Below are positions 16,021 through 24,288 of a DNA stretch of 43,541 nucleotides, piece after piece. Positions within the stretch are counted from its first letter, which is position 1. Each line of letters starts with the position of its first letter. The position numbers and the translations under genes were made by a program. The stretch is from NCBI GenBank assembly GCA_902781745.1, contig CACZKM010000009.1, positions 1 to 43,541 of the forward strand, read 5' to 3'. The notes under the pieces were generated by a model. That model made no database searches. It was not told where the DNA came from and saw only the letters and a list, made by a program, of their open reading frames with translations. Source of the DNA: Oscillospiraceae bacterium. GTDB lineage: Bacteria; Bacillota; Clostridia; Oscillospirales; Oscillospiraceae.

Positions 16021-17223
16021 TTACTCCTCGATCTCGGTAACAACGCCGGAACCCACGGTACGGCCACCCTCACGGATAGCGAAACGCAGGCCCTTCTCAA
16101 TGGCGATGGGGGTGATCAGCTCAACGTTCATGACCACGTTGTCGCCGGGCATGCACATCTCAACGCCTTCGGGCAGGGAGATGACGCCGGTCACGTCGGT
16201 GGTACGGAAGTAGAACTGAGGACGATAGTTGTTGAAGAAGGGGGTGTGACGGCCGCCTTCGTCCTTGGACAGGACGTAAACCTGGCCGGAGAACTTGGTC
16301 AGGGGCTTGATGGAGCCGGGCTTAGCCAGAACCTGGCCTCTCTCGATCTCCTTCTTGTCGATGCCGCGGAGCAGGGTGCCCACGTTGTCGCCAGCCTCAG
16401 CATAGTCCAGCAGCTTGCGGAACATCTCGATGCCGGTGATGACGGACTTCTTGATCTCGTCGGCCAGGCCCACGATCTCAACGGCGTCGCCCATGTTGAT
16501 CTGGCCACGCTCAACTCTGCCGGTGGCGACGGTGCCGCGGCCGGTGATGGTGAAGACGTCCTCGACGGGCATCAGGAAGGGCATGTCGGACTTACGGTCG
16601 GGAGTGGGGATGTAGGTGTCGACAGCATCCATCAGCTCCTTGATGCAGGCATAGGCGGGATCGTTGGGGTCCTGGCTCTCGCAGGTCAGAGCGTTCAGAG
16701 CGGAACCCTTGATGACGGGGATGTCGTCGCCGGGGAACTCATAGTTGCTCAGCAGCTCGCGGACTTCCATCTCAACCAGCTCCAGCAGCTCCTCGTCGTC
16801 CAGCAGGTCGACCTTGTTCAGGAAGACAACGATGGCGGGCACGCCGACCTGACGGGCCAGCAGGATGTGCTCACGGGTCTGAGCCATGGGGCCGTCGGTG
16901 GCGGCGATGACCAGGATGGCGCCGTCCATCTGCGCAGCGCCGGTGATCATGTTCTTGATATAGTCGGCGTGGCCCGGGCAGTCAACGTGAGCATAGTGAC
17001 GGGCGTCGGTCTCATACTCGACGTGAGCGGTGTTGATGGTGATGCCGCGCTCTCTCTCTTCAGGAGCCTTGTCGATGGAGGCATAATCCTCGAACTGAGC
17101 CTTGCCCTGGAAAGCCAGGTACTTGGTGATAGCAGCGGTCAGGGTGGTCTTACCATGGTCAACGTGACCGATGGTACCGATGTTTACGTGGGGCTTGGTT
17201 CTTTCAAACTTTTGCTTGGCCAT
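16021..17223 (-). CDS. tuf: Elongation factor Tu
   Basis: 400 residues, ATG at 17223 behind GAGGAGG. It is the GTPase that brings aminoacyl-tRNA to the ribosome. The G domain has GHVDHGKT (P-loop, about 18-25), the [20 protein letters not shown] switch II region and NKVD. Domains 2 and 3 follow at normal length and end with [16 protein letters not shown]. It is the last gene of the str operon but has its own promoter in the 140-base gap after fusA, which fits the need for several EF-Tu per ribosome. Codon use is visibly more restricted than in the neighbours, as expected for high expression. Confidence 0.99.
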   Translation of the reverse strand: MAKQKFERTKPHVNIGTIGHVDHGKTTLTAAITKYLAFQGKAQFEDYASIDKAPEERERGITINTAHVEYETDARHYAHVDCPGHADYIKNMITGAAQMDGAILVIAATDGPMAQTREHILLARQVGVPAIVVFLNKVDLLDDEELLELVEMEVRELLSNYEFPGDDIPVIKGSALNALTCESQDPNDPAYACIKELMDAVDTYIPTPDRKSDMPFLMPVEDVFTITGRGTVATGRVERGQINMGDAVEIVGLADEIKKSVITGIEMFRKLLDYAEAGDNVGTLLRGIDKKEIERGQVLAKPGSIKPLTKFSGQVYVLSKDEGGRHTPFFNNYRPQFYFRTTDVTGVISLPEGVEMCMPGDNVVMNVELITPIAIEKGLRFAIREGGRTVGSGVVTEIEE

Positions 17224-17290
17224 GATTGATGATCCTCCTCAAAATACAAAATCAAAGGGTTTTTGTGGTCAGGATATGTGTGTACCCTGT

Positions 17291-17319
17291 ATTCTACAGG
17301 ATACTGAAGAAAAATACAA
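17291..17319 (-). promoter_or_regulatory. Internal promoter of tuf
   Basis: TTGTAT (17319-17314), 17-base spacer, TAGAAT (17296-17291) on the minus strand, about 70 bases upstream of the tuf start, in the fusA-tuf gap. A small palindrome (CTGTA/TACAG) overlaps the -10 box. Confidence 0.6.
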
Positions 17320-17363
17320 CGGGAAATTTCGCTTTTTTACAGCCAAATTCCAAGAAATCGGTC

Positions 17364-19466
17364 TTAATTGCTGCCGCCGCGCTTCTCGATGATCTTATCC
17401 GTGATGGATTTCGGGATCTCCACATAACTGTGGGGCTCCATGGAGTACTGGCCGCGTCCCTGGGTGCGGCTGCGAAGGTCGGTGGCGTAGCCGAACATTT
17501 CGGACAGGGGGACCAGCGCGTCGATCTGCTGGGCGCCCGGCCGGGCTTCCATGCCCTGGATCTGTCCGCGGCGGGCGTTCAGGTCACCGATGACGTCGCC
17601 CATGTAGTCCTCGGGGACGATGACGTCCACCTTCATGATGGGCTCCAGCAGCGCGGGGTTCGCCTTCCGGCAGGCCTCCTTGAAGGCCATGGAACCGGCG
17701 ATCTTAAAGGCCATTTCGGAGGAGTCCACCTCGTGGAAGGAGCCGTCGTACAAGGTGACCTTGACGTCTACCACAGGGTAGCCGGCCAGCACGCCGGACT
17801 CCATGGCGCCCTGAATGCCGGCGTCCACGGCGGGGATATACTCCTTGGGGATGGCGCCGCCCACGATCTCGTTGACGAACTCATAGCCCTTGCCGGACTC
17901 GTTGGGCTCGACGCGGATCTTGACGTGGCCATACTGGCCCTTACCGCCGGACTGGCGGGCATACTTGGTGTCCTGCTCCACAGACCGCTTGATGGTCTCC
18001 TTGTAGGCCACCTGGGGCGCGCCCACGTTGGCTTCCACCTTGTACTCCCGGAGCAGACGGTCCACGATGATCTCCAGATGGAGCTCACCCATGCCGGCGA
18101 TGATGGTCTGACCGGTCTCCTCATCGGTGTAGGTCTTGAAGGTGGGGTCCTCCTCGGCCAGCTTCATAAGGGCGATGCCCATCTTCTCCTGACCGGCCTT
18201 GGTCTTGGGCTCGATGGCAACGCGGATAACGGGCTCGGGGAACTCCATGGACTCCAGGATGATGGGGTGCTTCTCGTCGCAGAGGGTGTCGCCGGTGGTG
18301 GAATTCTTCAGGCCCACCACGGCGGCGATGTCGCCGGAGTAGACGGTCTCGATATCCTCCCGGTGGTTGGCGTGCATCTGCAGGATGCGGCCGATGCGCT
18401 CTCTCTGCTTCTTGGTGGAGTTGAGCACCTGGGTGCCGGTGTTGAGCTTGCCGGAATAGACCCGGATGAAGGACAGCCGGCCCACATAGGGGTCTGCCGC
18501 GATCTTGAAGGCCAGGGCGGAGAAGGGGGCCTCGTCGTCGGCGGGGCGCTCGTCCTCTTCACCGCTGTCGGGCTCCACGCCCTTGATGGCGGGGATGTCC
18601 AGGGGAGAGGGCATATAGTCCACGATGGCGTCCAGGAGCTTCTGCACGCCCTTGTTGCGGTAGGACGTACCGCAGGTCACGGGAACCAGCAGGTTCTCGA
18701 TGGTGCCCTTGCGGATAGCGGCCCGGATCATCTCGGTGGGGATGGGCTGCTCCTCCAGGGCCAGCATCATGAGCTCCTCGTCCAGGTCAGCGCAGGCGTC
18801 GATGAGCTTGGTGCGGTACTCCTGGGCCAGCTCCAGCATATCCGCGGGGATGTCCTCCACGCGCATATCCTTGCCTTCGGCGTCGTAGTACACGTCGGCC
18901 TTCATCTCCACCAGGTCGATGATCCCCTTGAAGGTCTCCTCGCTGCCGATGGGGAGCTGGATGGGCACGGCGTTGCACTTGAGCCGGTCGTGGATCATGG
19001 TCAGGACGTTGAAGAAGTCGGCGCCCATGATGTCCATCTTGTTGACGTAGATCATGCGGGGGACCTGATAGTGGTCAGCCTGGCGCCAGACAGTCTCGGA
19101 CTGGGGCTCCACGCCGCCCTTGGCGCACATGACGGTCACAGAGCCGTCCAGCACGCGCAGGGAGCGCTCCACCTCCACGGTGAAGTCCACGTGGCCCGGG
19201 GTGTCGATGATGTTGATGCGGGTCTGGGGGAACTGGTTGGCGGTCCCTGTCCAATAACAGGTGGTGGCGGCGGAGGTGATGGTGATACCACGCTCCTGCT
19301 CCTGGGCCATCCAGTCCATGGTGGCGGTACCGTCGTGGGTCTCGCCGATCTTATAGTTGACGCCGGTGTAGTACAGAATACGCTCGGTCGTCGTGGTCTT
19401 ACCGGCGTCGATGTGGGCCATGATGCCGATATTACGGGTGTTTTCGAGGGTAACTTTCCGTGACAT
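17364..19466 (-). CDS. fusA: Elongation factor G
   Basis: 700 residues, ATG at 19466 behind GGGAGGGG. It is the GTPase that moves tRNA and mRNA through the ribosome after peptide bond formation. The G domain has AHIDAGKTT (about 17-25), the DTPGHVDFT motif and NKMD. Domains II to V follow at usual length; domain IV contains the [18 protein letters not shown] region and the C-terminus ends in [18 protein letters not shown]. It is 15 bases after rpsG. Full length and intact motifs mark it as the housekeeping copy rather than a resistance-type relative. Confidence 0.99.
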   Translation of the reverse strand: MSRKVTLENTRNIGIMAHIDAGKTTTTERILYYTGVNYKIGETHDGTATMDWMAQEQERGITITSAATTCYWTGTANQFPQTRINIIDTPGHVDFTVEVERSLRVLDGSVTVMCAKGGVEPQSETVWRQADHYQVPRMIYVNKMDIMGADFFNVLTMIHDRLKCNAVPIQLPIGSEETFKGIIDLVEMKADVYYDAEGKDMRVEDIPADMLELAQEYRTKLIDACADLDEELMMLALEEQPIPTEMIRAAIRKGTIENLLVPVTCGTSYRNKGVQKLLDAIVDYMPSPLDIPAIKGVEPDSGEEDERPADDEAPFSALAFKIAADPYVGRLSFIRVYSGKLNTGTQVLNSTKKQRERIGRILQMHANHREDIETVYSGDIAAVVGLKNSTTGDTLCDEKHPIILESMEFPEPVIRVAIEPKTKAGQEKMGIALMKLAEEDPTFKTYTDEETGQTIIAGMGELHLEIIVDRLLREYKVEANVGAPQVAYKETIKRSVEQDTKYARQSGGKGQYGHVKIRVEPNESGKGYEFVNEIVGGAIPKEYIPAVDAGIQGAMESGVLAGYPVVDVKVTLYDGSFHEVDSSEMAFKIAGSMAFKEACRKANPALLEPIMKVDVIVPEDYMGDVIGDLNARRGQIQGMEARPGAQQIDALVPLSEMFGYATDLRSRTQGRGQYSMEPHSYVEIPKSITDKIIEKRGGSN

Positions 19467-19481
19467 TCTGTCCCCTCCCGG

Positions 19482-19952
19482 TTACCAGCGGAAGTGCGCG
19501 AAGGCCTTGTTGGACTCAGCCATCTTGTGCGTCTCTTCGCGCTTCTTCACAGCGCTGCCGAGATTGTTGGCGGCGTCCATCAGCTCGCCGGCCAGGCGCT
19601 CCTTCATCGTTCTCTCGCTGCGTTTCCGGGCGTAGGTGGTCAGCCAGCGCAGACCCAGGGTCTGCCGCCGCTCGGGCCGGACCTCCATAGGAACCTGATA
19701 GGTGGCGCCGCCCACACGGCGGGCCTTAACTTCCAGGGACGGCATAATGTTTTCCATGGCAGTGGTGAACACTTCGATGGGGTCCTTGCCGGTCTGCTCC
19801 TTGACAATGTCAAAGGCGCCGTAGACCACCTTCTGTGCTACGCCCTTCTTGCCGTCCAGCATAATGCTGTTGATCAGCTTAGTCACCAGTACGGAACGGT
19901 ACATAGGATCGGGCAACACTTCCCGCTTGGGTACGTTTCCTCTTCTGGGCAC
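19482..19952 (-). CDS. rpsG: 30S ribosomal protein S7
   Basis: 156 residues when read from the GTG at 19952, the standard length of S7 ([18 protein letters not shown]). An in-frame ATG six codons upstream lies just before the GGAGG site that serves this GTG with an 8-base spacing, so the GTG is the real start. S7 nucleates the head of the 30S subunit and contacts the exit-site tRNA. In E. coli it represses its own operon by binding the rpsL-rpsG gap; that gap is 240 bases here and holds hairpins. The protein ends in the normal [11 protein letters not shown]. Confidence 0.98.
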   Translation of the reverse strand: MPRRGNVPKREVLPDPMYRSVLVTKLINSIMLDGKKGVAQKVVYGAFDIVKEQTGKDPIEVFTTAMENIMPSLEVKARRVGGATYQVPMEVRPERRQTLGLRWLTTYARKRSERTMKERLAGELMDAANNLGSAVKKREETHKMAESNKAFAHFRW

Positions 19953-19970
19953 TTTGCTTCCCTCCTTCAT

Positions 19971-20190
19971 ATTAAAATGATTTCATAGGTACTCGAAAAG
20001 TGTCGTATCGGATGATAGACTTTCCGTGTCGGACAGTCTCCTGTCCTGTGCCTGCCTTGAGAGCTTCCCCATACCATGTACCAAACCGGTTGATATTTAT
20101 ATGGTAAGCGACTCTTGGCAAAGCGCGCGCTTTGCAATGAGCGCAGTAGTTAGCAAATTGATTCAGGCAGAGTGCGAATGCGGTAAATAA
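19971..20190 (-). other. Structured rpsL-rpsG intercistronic region
   Basis: 220 bases with no gene but with marked symmetry: a perfect 18-bp palindrome GCAAAGCGCGCGCTTTGC (20118-20135) and a perfect 6-bp hairpin GGACAG/CTGTCC with a 4-base loop (20031-20046). It ends at the rpsG ribosome binding site. It could be the S7 autoregulatory site or an RNA processing signal; neither is proven. A TATAAA on the minus strand near 20100 has no good -35 box. Confidence 0.5.
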
Positions 20191-20613
20191 TTACTTCTTG
20201 GCACCCTTGGGTCTCTTCGCGCCGTACTTGGAGCGAGCCTGCATACGACCCTGCACACCCTGGGTATCCAGGCTGCCGCGGATGATGTGGTAACGAACGC
20301 CGGGCAGGTCCTTGACACGGCCGCCGCGGATCATGACCACGGAGTGCTCCTGCAGGTTGTGGCCCACACCGGGGATGTAGGCGGTGACCTCGTAGCCGTT
20401 GGTCAGACGCACACGAGCGATCTTCCGCAGCGCGGAGTTAGGCTTCTTAGGCGTAGAAGTACGAACGGCAGTGCAGACGCCTCTCTTCTGGGGGGAGGGC
20501 AGGTTGGTCTCCTTGTTCTTCAGGGTGTTGAGGCCCTTCTGCATAGCAGGAGAATTGGACTTGTAGGTCACTTTGGCTCTACCCTTGCGAACCAGCTGAT
20601 TAAAAGTAGGCAT
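20191..20613 (-). CDS. rpsL: 30S ribosomal protein S12
   Basis: 140 residues, ATG at 20613 behind AAGGAGG. It sits at the decoding centre of the small subunit. The signature [20 protein letters not shown] is intact, including the lysines at the site where streptomycin-resistance changes occur, and the second conserved loop has the usual [13 protein letters not shown]. So the sequence is of the streptomycin-sensitive type. It lies 77 bases after the L7Ae-like gene in the usual Firmicute order and is followed by the structured gap before rpsG. Confidence 0.99.
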   Translation of the reverse strand: MPTFNQLVRKGRAKVTYKSNSPAMQKGLNTLKNKETNLPSPQKRGVCTAVRTSTPKKPNSALRKIARVRLTNGYEVTAYIPGVGHNLQEHSVVMIRGGRVKDLPGVRYHIIRGSLDTQGVQGRMQARSKYGAKRPKGAKK

Positions 20614-20690
20614 GTTGTTCCTCCTTTCCTCAAAAATACATATTTATATTCTAACCGAAAAGCCCGAAGGCTATCCGGCGAATACCGAAT

Positions 20691-20933
20691 TTATCCCAGG
20701 ATGGCCGCCACGGCGCTCCCCACGGCGATGCCGCAGGCCGCGCCCAGCTCGGTCATGGTGGGGACGGTCTCAATCTCCACGCCCTGCTCCTGACAGAGGA
20801 GGGCCACAGGATCGGTGACCCGGGGGTCGGCGTCCTGGGCCAGGAAGACCAGGCGGACAGACCCGTTTTTCAGGGCGCGGGTCACCTGCTTGGCCCCGGT
20901 CACCTTACTGGCGGTCTTGAGCTCGCTGAGCAC
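20691..20933 (-). CDS. L7Ae-family RNA-binding protein (YbxF-like)
   Basis: 80 residues from the GTG at 20933, nine bases after AAAGGGAG. A longer reading from a TTG at 20975 has no ribosome binding site and adds residues foreign to the family. The L7Ae fold is shown by KVTGAKQVTRALKNGSVRLV, then LAQDADPRV and TMTELGAACGIAVGSA. In B. subtilis the homologue YbxF binds K-turn RNA and lies between rpoC and rpsL. Here it is first in the operon, directly behind a promoter, with no rpoBC upstream. Its exact RNA target is unknown. Confidence 0.92.
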   Translation of the reverse strand: MLSELKTASKVTGAKQVTRALKNGSVRLVFLAQDADPRVTDPVALLCQEQGVEIETVPTMTELGAACGIAVGSAVAAILG

Positions 20934-21017
20934 GGCGGTCCACTCCCTTTCTTGCGGATGTCCTGCGGTGGGCAAAATGGCCGCAATAAGCCCCTGAAAA
21001 GCTCACCGCAAGGAGAG

Positions 21018-21046
21018 ATTTTAACACACTTTGTTTTCCCCGTCAA
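21018..21046 (-). promoter_or_regulatory. Main promoter of the str operon
   Basis: TTGACG (21046-21041), 17-base spacer, TAAAAT (21023-21018) on the minus strand, about 85 bases upstream of the L7Ae-like gene. A small hairpin GGCGGA/TCCGCC at 21070-21085 lies upstream and may end the DUF1294 transcript. Confidence 0.75.
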
Positions 21047-21122
21047 GTAGGCAGTCTGTGAGAAGTTCCGGCGGAAACCTCCGCCGCCTTGGGCAGATTG
21101 CCGCTGTTTCAGCCCATCTGCT

Positions 21123-21404
21123 TTACCCTGCTAAATAACCACGGAACCGAAGCGCCAGGACCAGAGCGATCTGGAGGGCCAGGATGACGGGCATTCCGAT
21201 GGTGAAGGACAGGTGCTTCGTCTTATGCCGGAAGAGGTACATCCCCGCCAGGGCCCCCACGCTGCCCCCCAGGATGGCGGAGAGGAAGAGGGCCTTTTCC
21301 GGGACGCGCCAGTTGTCATGGCGGGCCTTCCACTTGTCCGCGCCCATGAGAACAAAGGCAATGAGGGTCCAGGCCAGGACCCAGATCAGCAGAGCGGTCG
21401 TCAT
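21123..21404 (-). CDS. DUF1294 small membrane protein
   Basis: 93 residues with three hydrophobic helices (about 3-22, 37-58 and 67-88). The motif GADKWKARHDNWRVPEKALF, then LGGSVGALAGMYLFRHKTKH, is the signature of DUF1294. The ATG overlaps the dinB stop in an ATGA arrangement (21401-21404), so translation is coupled to dinB. Function is unknown. Elsewhere the family is sometimes fused to a cold-shock domain, which is absent here. Confidence 0.9.
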   Translation of the reverse strand: MTTALLIWVLAWTLIAFVLMGADKWKARHDNWRVPEKALFLSAILGGSVGALAGMYLFRHKTKHLSFTIGMPVILALQIALVLALRFRGYLAG

Positions 21405-22639
21405 GGCGTTTCCTCCTTTTCTTCCGTACCGGTGAGAATCCTGTCCGTCCCGGCTCTTCGGCCGGCGTAGCCCACCATCCCCTTGCCGTACCGGGCCCGG
21501 AGCTGGTCCATGGTCCGCTCCAGCTTCTCCTGCCTGTCCCGCCGCTGGGGGGACTGGGGGACGAAGAGGTCCAGCTGCTCCGCCGCCTCCCCCTCGGGAA
21601 GGAGCCCCCCGGCGGTGACGGTGAGGGAGCGCACCGGGGCCTCCCAGCGCCAGAAGCCCCCCAGCAGGTCGATGGCGTGGGCCGCCAGCTCCCGGTAAAG
21701 GTTGGTGGGCACCGTCAGGGTCTTCTGCCGGCTGACGGTCTTCAGGGAGGGGCTGCGCACCGCGATGTGGACCACGGTGGCCTTCATGGCGTGCTTCCGC
21801 AGGCGGAAAGCCACCCGCTCCGCCAGGAGCCGGACCCCGGCCTCGATCTCCTCCCGGCCGGACAGGTCCCGGCGGAAGGTCAGGCCGTTGCCCACGGACT
21901 TGGGGGGCGGCTGCTCCCCGGCGGGGCGGACGGGGCTGGTATCCTCCCCGGCGGCATAGTCGTGGAGCTGGCCCCCGTTCTTGCCCAGGAGCTTCACCAG
22001 GCCCTCCCGGTTGGCCGCCGCAAGCTGGCCGATGGTGTGGATGCCGTGGGCGGCCAGCAGGTCCCCGGAGGCCCGGCCCACGAAGAGGAGGTCGGTGACC
22101 GGCAGAGGCCAGACGATGTCCCGGAAGTTCTCCCGGGTGATGACGGTGGTGGCGTCGGGCTTTTTGTAGTCGCTGCCCAGCTTGGCGAAGACCTTGTTGA
22201 AGGACACCCCCACGGAGATGGTCAAGCCCAGCTCCGCCTTCATCTCCGCCCGGAGGCGGTCGGCCAGGGCCTTCGGGTCCCCGCCGAAGAGATGGAGGGT
22301 GCCGGTGACGTCCAGCCAGCTCTCGTCGATGCCGAAGGGCTCCACCAGGTCGGTGTACTTGTCGTAGAGCTCCGCCGCAAGCCGGGAGTAGTAGCGGTAC
22401 TTCTCATGGTGGGCGGGCAGGAGGATCAGCTCGGGGCACTTCTTCCGGGCCTGCCAGATGGTCTCGGCGGTGCGGACCCCCTTGGCCTTGGCGGGCTCGT
22501 TTTTGGCCAGAATGACGCCGTGGCGGGAGGCGGGGTCGCCGCAGACCGCCACGGGCCGGGTCTTCAGGTCCGGGTGGCTCAGCAGCTCCACCGAGGCGTA
22601 AAAGGAATTCAGGTCGCAGTGCAGGATCACCCGGTCCAT
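21401..22639 (-). CDS. dinB: Y-family DNA polymerase IV
   Basis: 412 residues, ATG at 22639 behind AAAGGAGG. It copies past damaged bases. The palm has the catalytic acidic residues in ILHCDLNSFYASVE (start) and PFGIDESWLDVT; the helix-hairpin-helix region follows at about 180-220, and a little-finger domain to about 350. Near the end QLDLF is a clear beta-clamp binding motif. Stop overlaps the start of the DUF1294 gene. No LexA box is visible upstream; instead an intrinsic-terminator hairpin (22664-22695) ends ten bases before the ribosome binding site, so expression seems to depend on read-through from ribU or an unseen promoter. Confidence 0.96.
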   Translation of the reverse strand: MDRVILHCDLNSFYASVELLSHPDLKTRPVAVCGDPASRHGVILAKNEPAKAKGVRTAETIWQARKKCPELILLPAHHEKYRYYSRLAAELYDKYTDLVEPFGIDESWLDVTGTLHLFGGDPKALADRLRAEMKAELGLTISVGVSFNKVFAKLGSDYKKPDATTVITRENFRDIVWPLPVTDLLFVGRASGDLLAAHGIHTIGQLAAANREGLVKLLGKNGGQLHDYAAGEDTSPVRPAGEQPPPKSVGNGLTFRRDLSGREEIEAGVRLLAERVAFRLRKHAMKATVVHIAVRSPSLKTVSRQKTLTVPTNLYRELAAHAIDLLGGFWRWEAPVRSLTVTAGGLLPEGEAAEQLDLFVPQSPQRRDRQEKLERTMDQLRARYGKGMVGYAGRRAGTDRILTGTEEKEETP

Positions 22640-22663
22640 GGGCTCCCCTCCTTTCGGGATAGA

Positions 22664-22695
22664 AGAAAAGCGACGGGCAGCCCCATCGCTTTTCT
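22664..22695 (-). terminator. Terminator of ribU, just upstream of dinB
   Basis: Perfect 10-bp stem AGAAAAGCGA/TCGCTTTTCT with a 12-base loop; the minus strand continues with TTCTTCT after the stem's own T-run. It lies 18 bases after the ribU stop and 10 bases before the dinB ribosome binding site. Confidence 0.8.
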
Positions 22696-22712
22696 TGTGT
22701 GTTTGAAAGAAA

Positions 22713-23306
22713 TTATTCCACAGGCTCTCCGTTGAGCTTGGCCTTCTCCTCCTTCTTCTTCCAGCCCTCGCCGTGGATCACGTGGCGGGAGATGGTCTTG
22801 TAGATCAGGAAGGTCACCAGGGAGTTGATGCCGGCCTTGATGAGGTTGAAGGGCAGGATCACCGGCAGGAGCATGGCGTCCACCACCTCGACGGGGGCGC
22901 CCATGAAGGCGGGGGTGATGAAGTGGTTGGCCACCATCATCACGAGACCCATGCAGACGGTGCCGCAGACCAGGCCGATGATGGCGCCGACGCGGGTGTG
23001 GCGGATCTTGTAGATGCCGCCGGCCACCAGGACCAGCACGCCGGTGGCAATAATGTGCATGATGACGCCGTATAGACCGCTGCCGGCGCTGACCGTCAGG
23101 CCCTGGATCACTGCGGCCACCACGGTGATGAGCAGGCCGGCCAGGGGGCCGTAGGCGAAGGCGCCGATGAGAATGGGGATGTCGGCGGGGTCATACTCCA
23201 GGAAGGCCGCGGCGGGGAAAATGGGGAAATGGATCAGCCAGACCAGGACGATGGACACGGCCACCAGCATGGCCATGACCACAATTTTGCGAATCTTCTC
23301 ACTCAT
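22713..23306 (-). CDS. ribU: Riboflavin ECF transporter substrate-binding subunit RibU
   Basis: 197 residues from the ATG at 23306 (MSEKIRKIVVMAML), with GGGAGC ten bases upstream; a GTG three codons earlier is too close to that site. Six hydrophobic helices fill the protein, with FLEYDPADIPILIGAFAYGP, the conserved stretch of RibU-type S components. It binds riboflavin outside the cell and works with the shared EcfT and EcfA subunits, which are not in the window. The FMN riboswitch upstream confirms the substrate. The C-terminal tail is Lys/Glu-rich and cytoplasmic. Confidence 0.95.
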   Translation of the reverse strand: MSEKIRKIVVMAMLVAVSIVLVWLIHFPIFPAAAFLEYDPADIPILIGAFAYGPLAGLLITVVAAVIQGLTVSAGSGLYGVIMHIIATGVLVLVAGGIYKIRHTRVGAIIGLVCGTVCMGLVMMVANHFITPAFMGAPVEVVDAMLLPVILPFNLIKAGINSLVTFLIYKTISRHVIHGEGWKKKEEKAKLNGEPVE

Positions 23307-23318
23307 AAAAAACACGCT

Positions 23319-23380
23319 CCCTATTTTTGATGTGACACCCGAAAAAACAAAATGTCTCCCAGGTGCCGCACAAAATAGGG
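23319..23380 (-). promoter_or_regulatory. Ribosome-binding-site sequestering pair downstream of the FMN riboswitch
   Basis: On the minus strand CCCTATTTT (23380-23372) is complementary to AAAATAGGG (23327-23319), and the latter contains most of the ribU ribosome binding site. The same CCCC run can instead pair with GGGC at 23402-23399. The two pairings exclude each other, which is what an expression platform needs. Inferred from complementarity alone. Confidence 0.6.
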
Positions 23381-23436
23381 GCGCTTCAAAACCGCAAAGC
23401 CCAAGGCTTCACGAAGTCACACCAAAGTGCCTGCAC

Positions 23437-23559
23437 GTCTTCTCCCATCCAGACTGTTACTGTCGGTCCCGGAATTACGCCGGGTCAGCTGCCTTACCCT
23501 TTCGGATAAGCGCTCGCGGACTGTACCGCCGGTGGGGACTTTCACCCCGCCCTGAAGAC
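23437..23559 (-). ncRNA. FMN riboswitch (RFN element)
   Basis: Read on the minus strand, the element opens with GTCTTCAGGGCGGGGTGAAA, continues with CCACCGGCGGTA and AGTCCGCGAGCG, and closes with GACAGTAACAGTCTGGATGG then GAGAAGAC. These are the conserved blocks of the FMN aptamer, and P1 pairs GTCTTC with GAAGAC. FMN binding should lower ribU expression. It lies 130 bases upstream of ribU with an apparent translational expression platform in between. Confidence 0.97.
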
Positions 23560-23582
23560 ATCGTATTTCGTTGTCATCTCCT

Positions 23583-23610
23583 ATTATAGCCCGTTCCCGG
23601 GGAAAAGCAA
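23583..23610 (-). promoter_or_regulatory. Promoter of the FMN riboswitch-ribU transcript
   Basis: TTGCTT (23610-23605), 16-base spacer, TATAAT (23588-23583) on the minus strand, about 25 bases upstream of the aptamer. Confidence 0.7.
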
Positions 23611-23655
23611 GTCCCAAAAGGTACATCCTCTCCCAAATTCCGCCCTTCTTTTTCG

Positions 23656-23684
23656 TTGACTTTCCACAGCCCGGGGGGTACCAT
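23656..23684 (+). promoter_or_regulatory. Possible promoter of the YpsA-like gene
   Basis: TTGACT (23656-23661), 17-base spacer, TACCAT (23679-23684), 32 bases before the start codon. The spacer contains an unusual CCCGGGGGG run. Confidence 0.5.
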
Positions 23685-23716
23685 ATCGTTGAGCCAACAA
23701 GAGAGGAGGAGAGCCC

Positions 23717-24223
23717 ATGGAACCCAGCGCCACCTGCTGCTTCACCGGGCACCGCACCGAGCGCCTGCCCTGGGGAGAGGACGAAAACGATCCCCGGTGT
23801 CTGGCCCTGAAGGACGACCTGGACCGGGCCCTGGCAGGGATCTACGACCGGGGCTACCGCCACTTTGTCTGCGGCATGGCCCGGGGGGCGGACCTCTACT
23901 TCTGCGAGGCCGTCCTGGCCCTCCGGCAGGCTCACCCCGAGGTCACCCTGGAGGCCGCCGTCCCCTACCAGGGCCAGGCGGACCGCTGGCCGGAAACCGA
24001 CCGGCGGCGGTGGGAGATCCTTCTGGGCCAGTGCGACTATGAGACCGTGGTCCAGCACCGGTACACCGCCGGGTGCCTGGCCCGCCGGAACCGGTATATG
24101 GCGGACAAGTCCTCCCTGGTCCTGGCGGTCTACGACGGACAGCCCAGGGGCGGGACCATGTATACCCTCCGGTACGCAATGGCCCAAGGGCTGGAGACCA
24201 TCATCCTGGACGTTCCCGCGTAA
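23717..24223 (+). CDS. DUF1273 / YpsA-like SLOG-domain protein
   Basis: 168 residues, ATG at 23717 behind GAGGAGGAG. The protein starts with TCCFTGHRTERLPWG, the hallmark of DUF1273, and has the Rossmann-like SLOG elements GYRHFVCGMARGADLYFCEA and DKSSLVLAVYDGQPRGGT. SLOG proteins bind nucleotide-derived ligands; B. subtilis YpsA affects cell division when overproduced, and some SLOG families act in conflict systems. Here it is a lone plus-strand gene next to ftsZ (convergent, sharing the terminator at 24239-24273), which fits either a division-linked or an unrelated role. No effector partner is visible beside it. Confidence 0.9.
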   Translation: MEPSATCCFTGHRTERLPWGEDENDPRCLALKDDLDRALAGIYDRGYRHFVCGMARGADLYFCEAVLALRQAHPEVTLEAAVPYQGQADRWPETDRRRWEILLGQCDYETVVQHRYTAGCLARRNRYMADKSSLVLAVYDGQPRGGTMYTLRYAMAQGLETIILDVPA

Positions 24224-24238
24224 CACGCATAGCGACAG

Positions 24239-24273
24239 AAAAACACCCCGCTGCGTCTGTGCAGCGGGGTGTT
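24239..24273. terminator. Bidirectional terminator between the YpsA-like gene and ftsZ
   Basis: Perfect 13-bp stem AACACCCCGCTGC/GCAGCGGGGTGTT with a 6-base loop. The A-run on the left gives TTTTT after the stem on the minus strand, so it ends the ftsZ transcript; the plus-strand side is weaker. Confidence 0.88.
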
Positions 24274-24288
24274 GCGGGTTCTGTGATA

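Noticed and set aside
17226-19463. Long plus-strand open frame opposite fusA
   Set aside because: Mirror of the EF-G gene with biased composition; no family.
19953-19970. ATG start six codons upstream for rpsG
   Set aside because: It lies in front of the GGAGG site that serves the GTG at 19952, and would give S7 a foreign N-terminus.
20934-20975. TTG start for the L7Ae-like gene
   Set aside because: No ribosome binding site, and the extra residues do not belong to the family.
23417-24226. Minus-strand frame covering the FMN riboswitch and the YpsA-like gene
   Set aside because: It would translate the riboswitch aptamer; the plus-strand SLOG protein and the riboswitch are both unmistakable.
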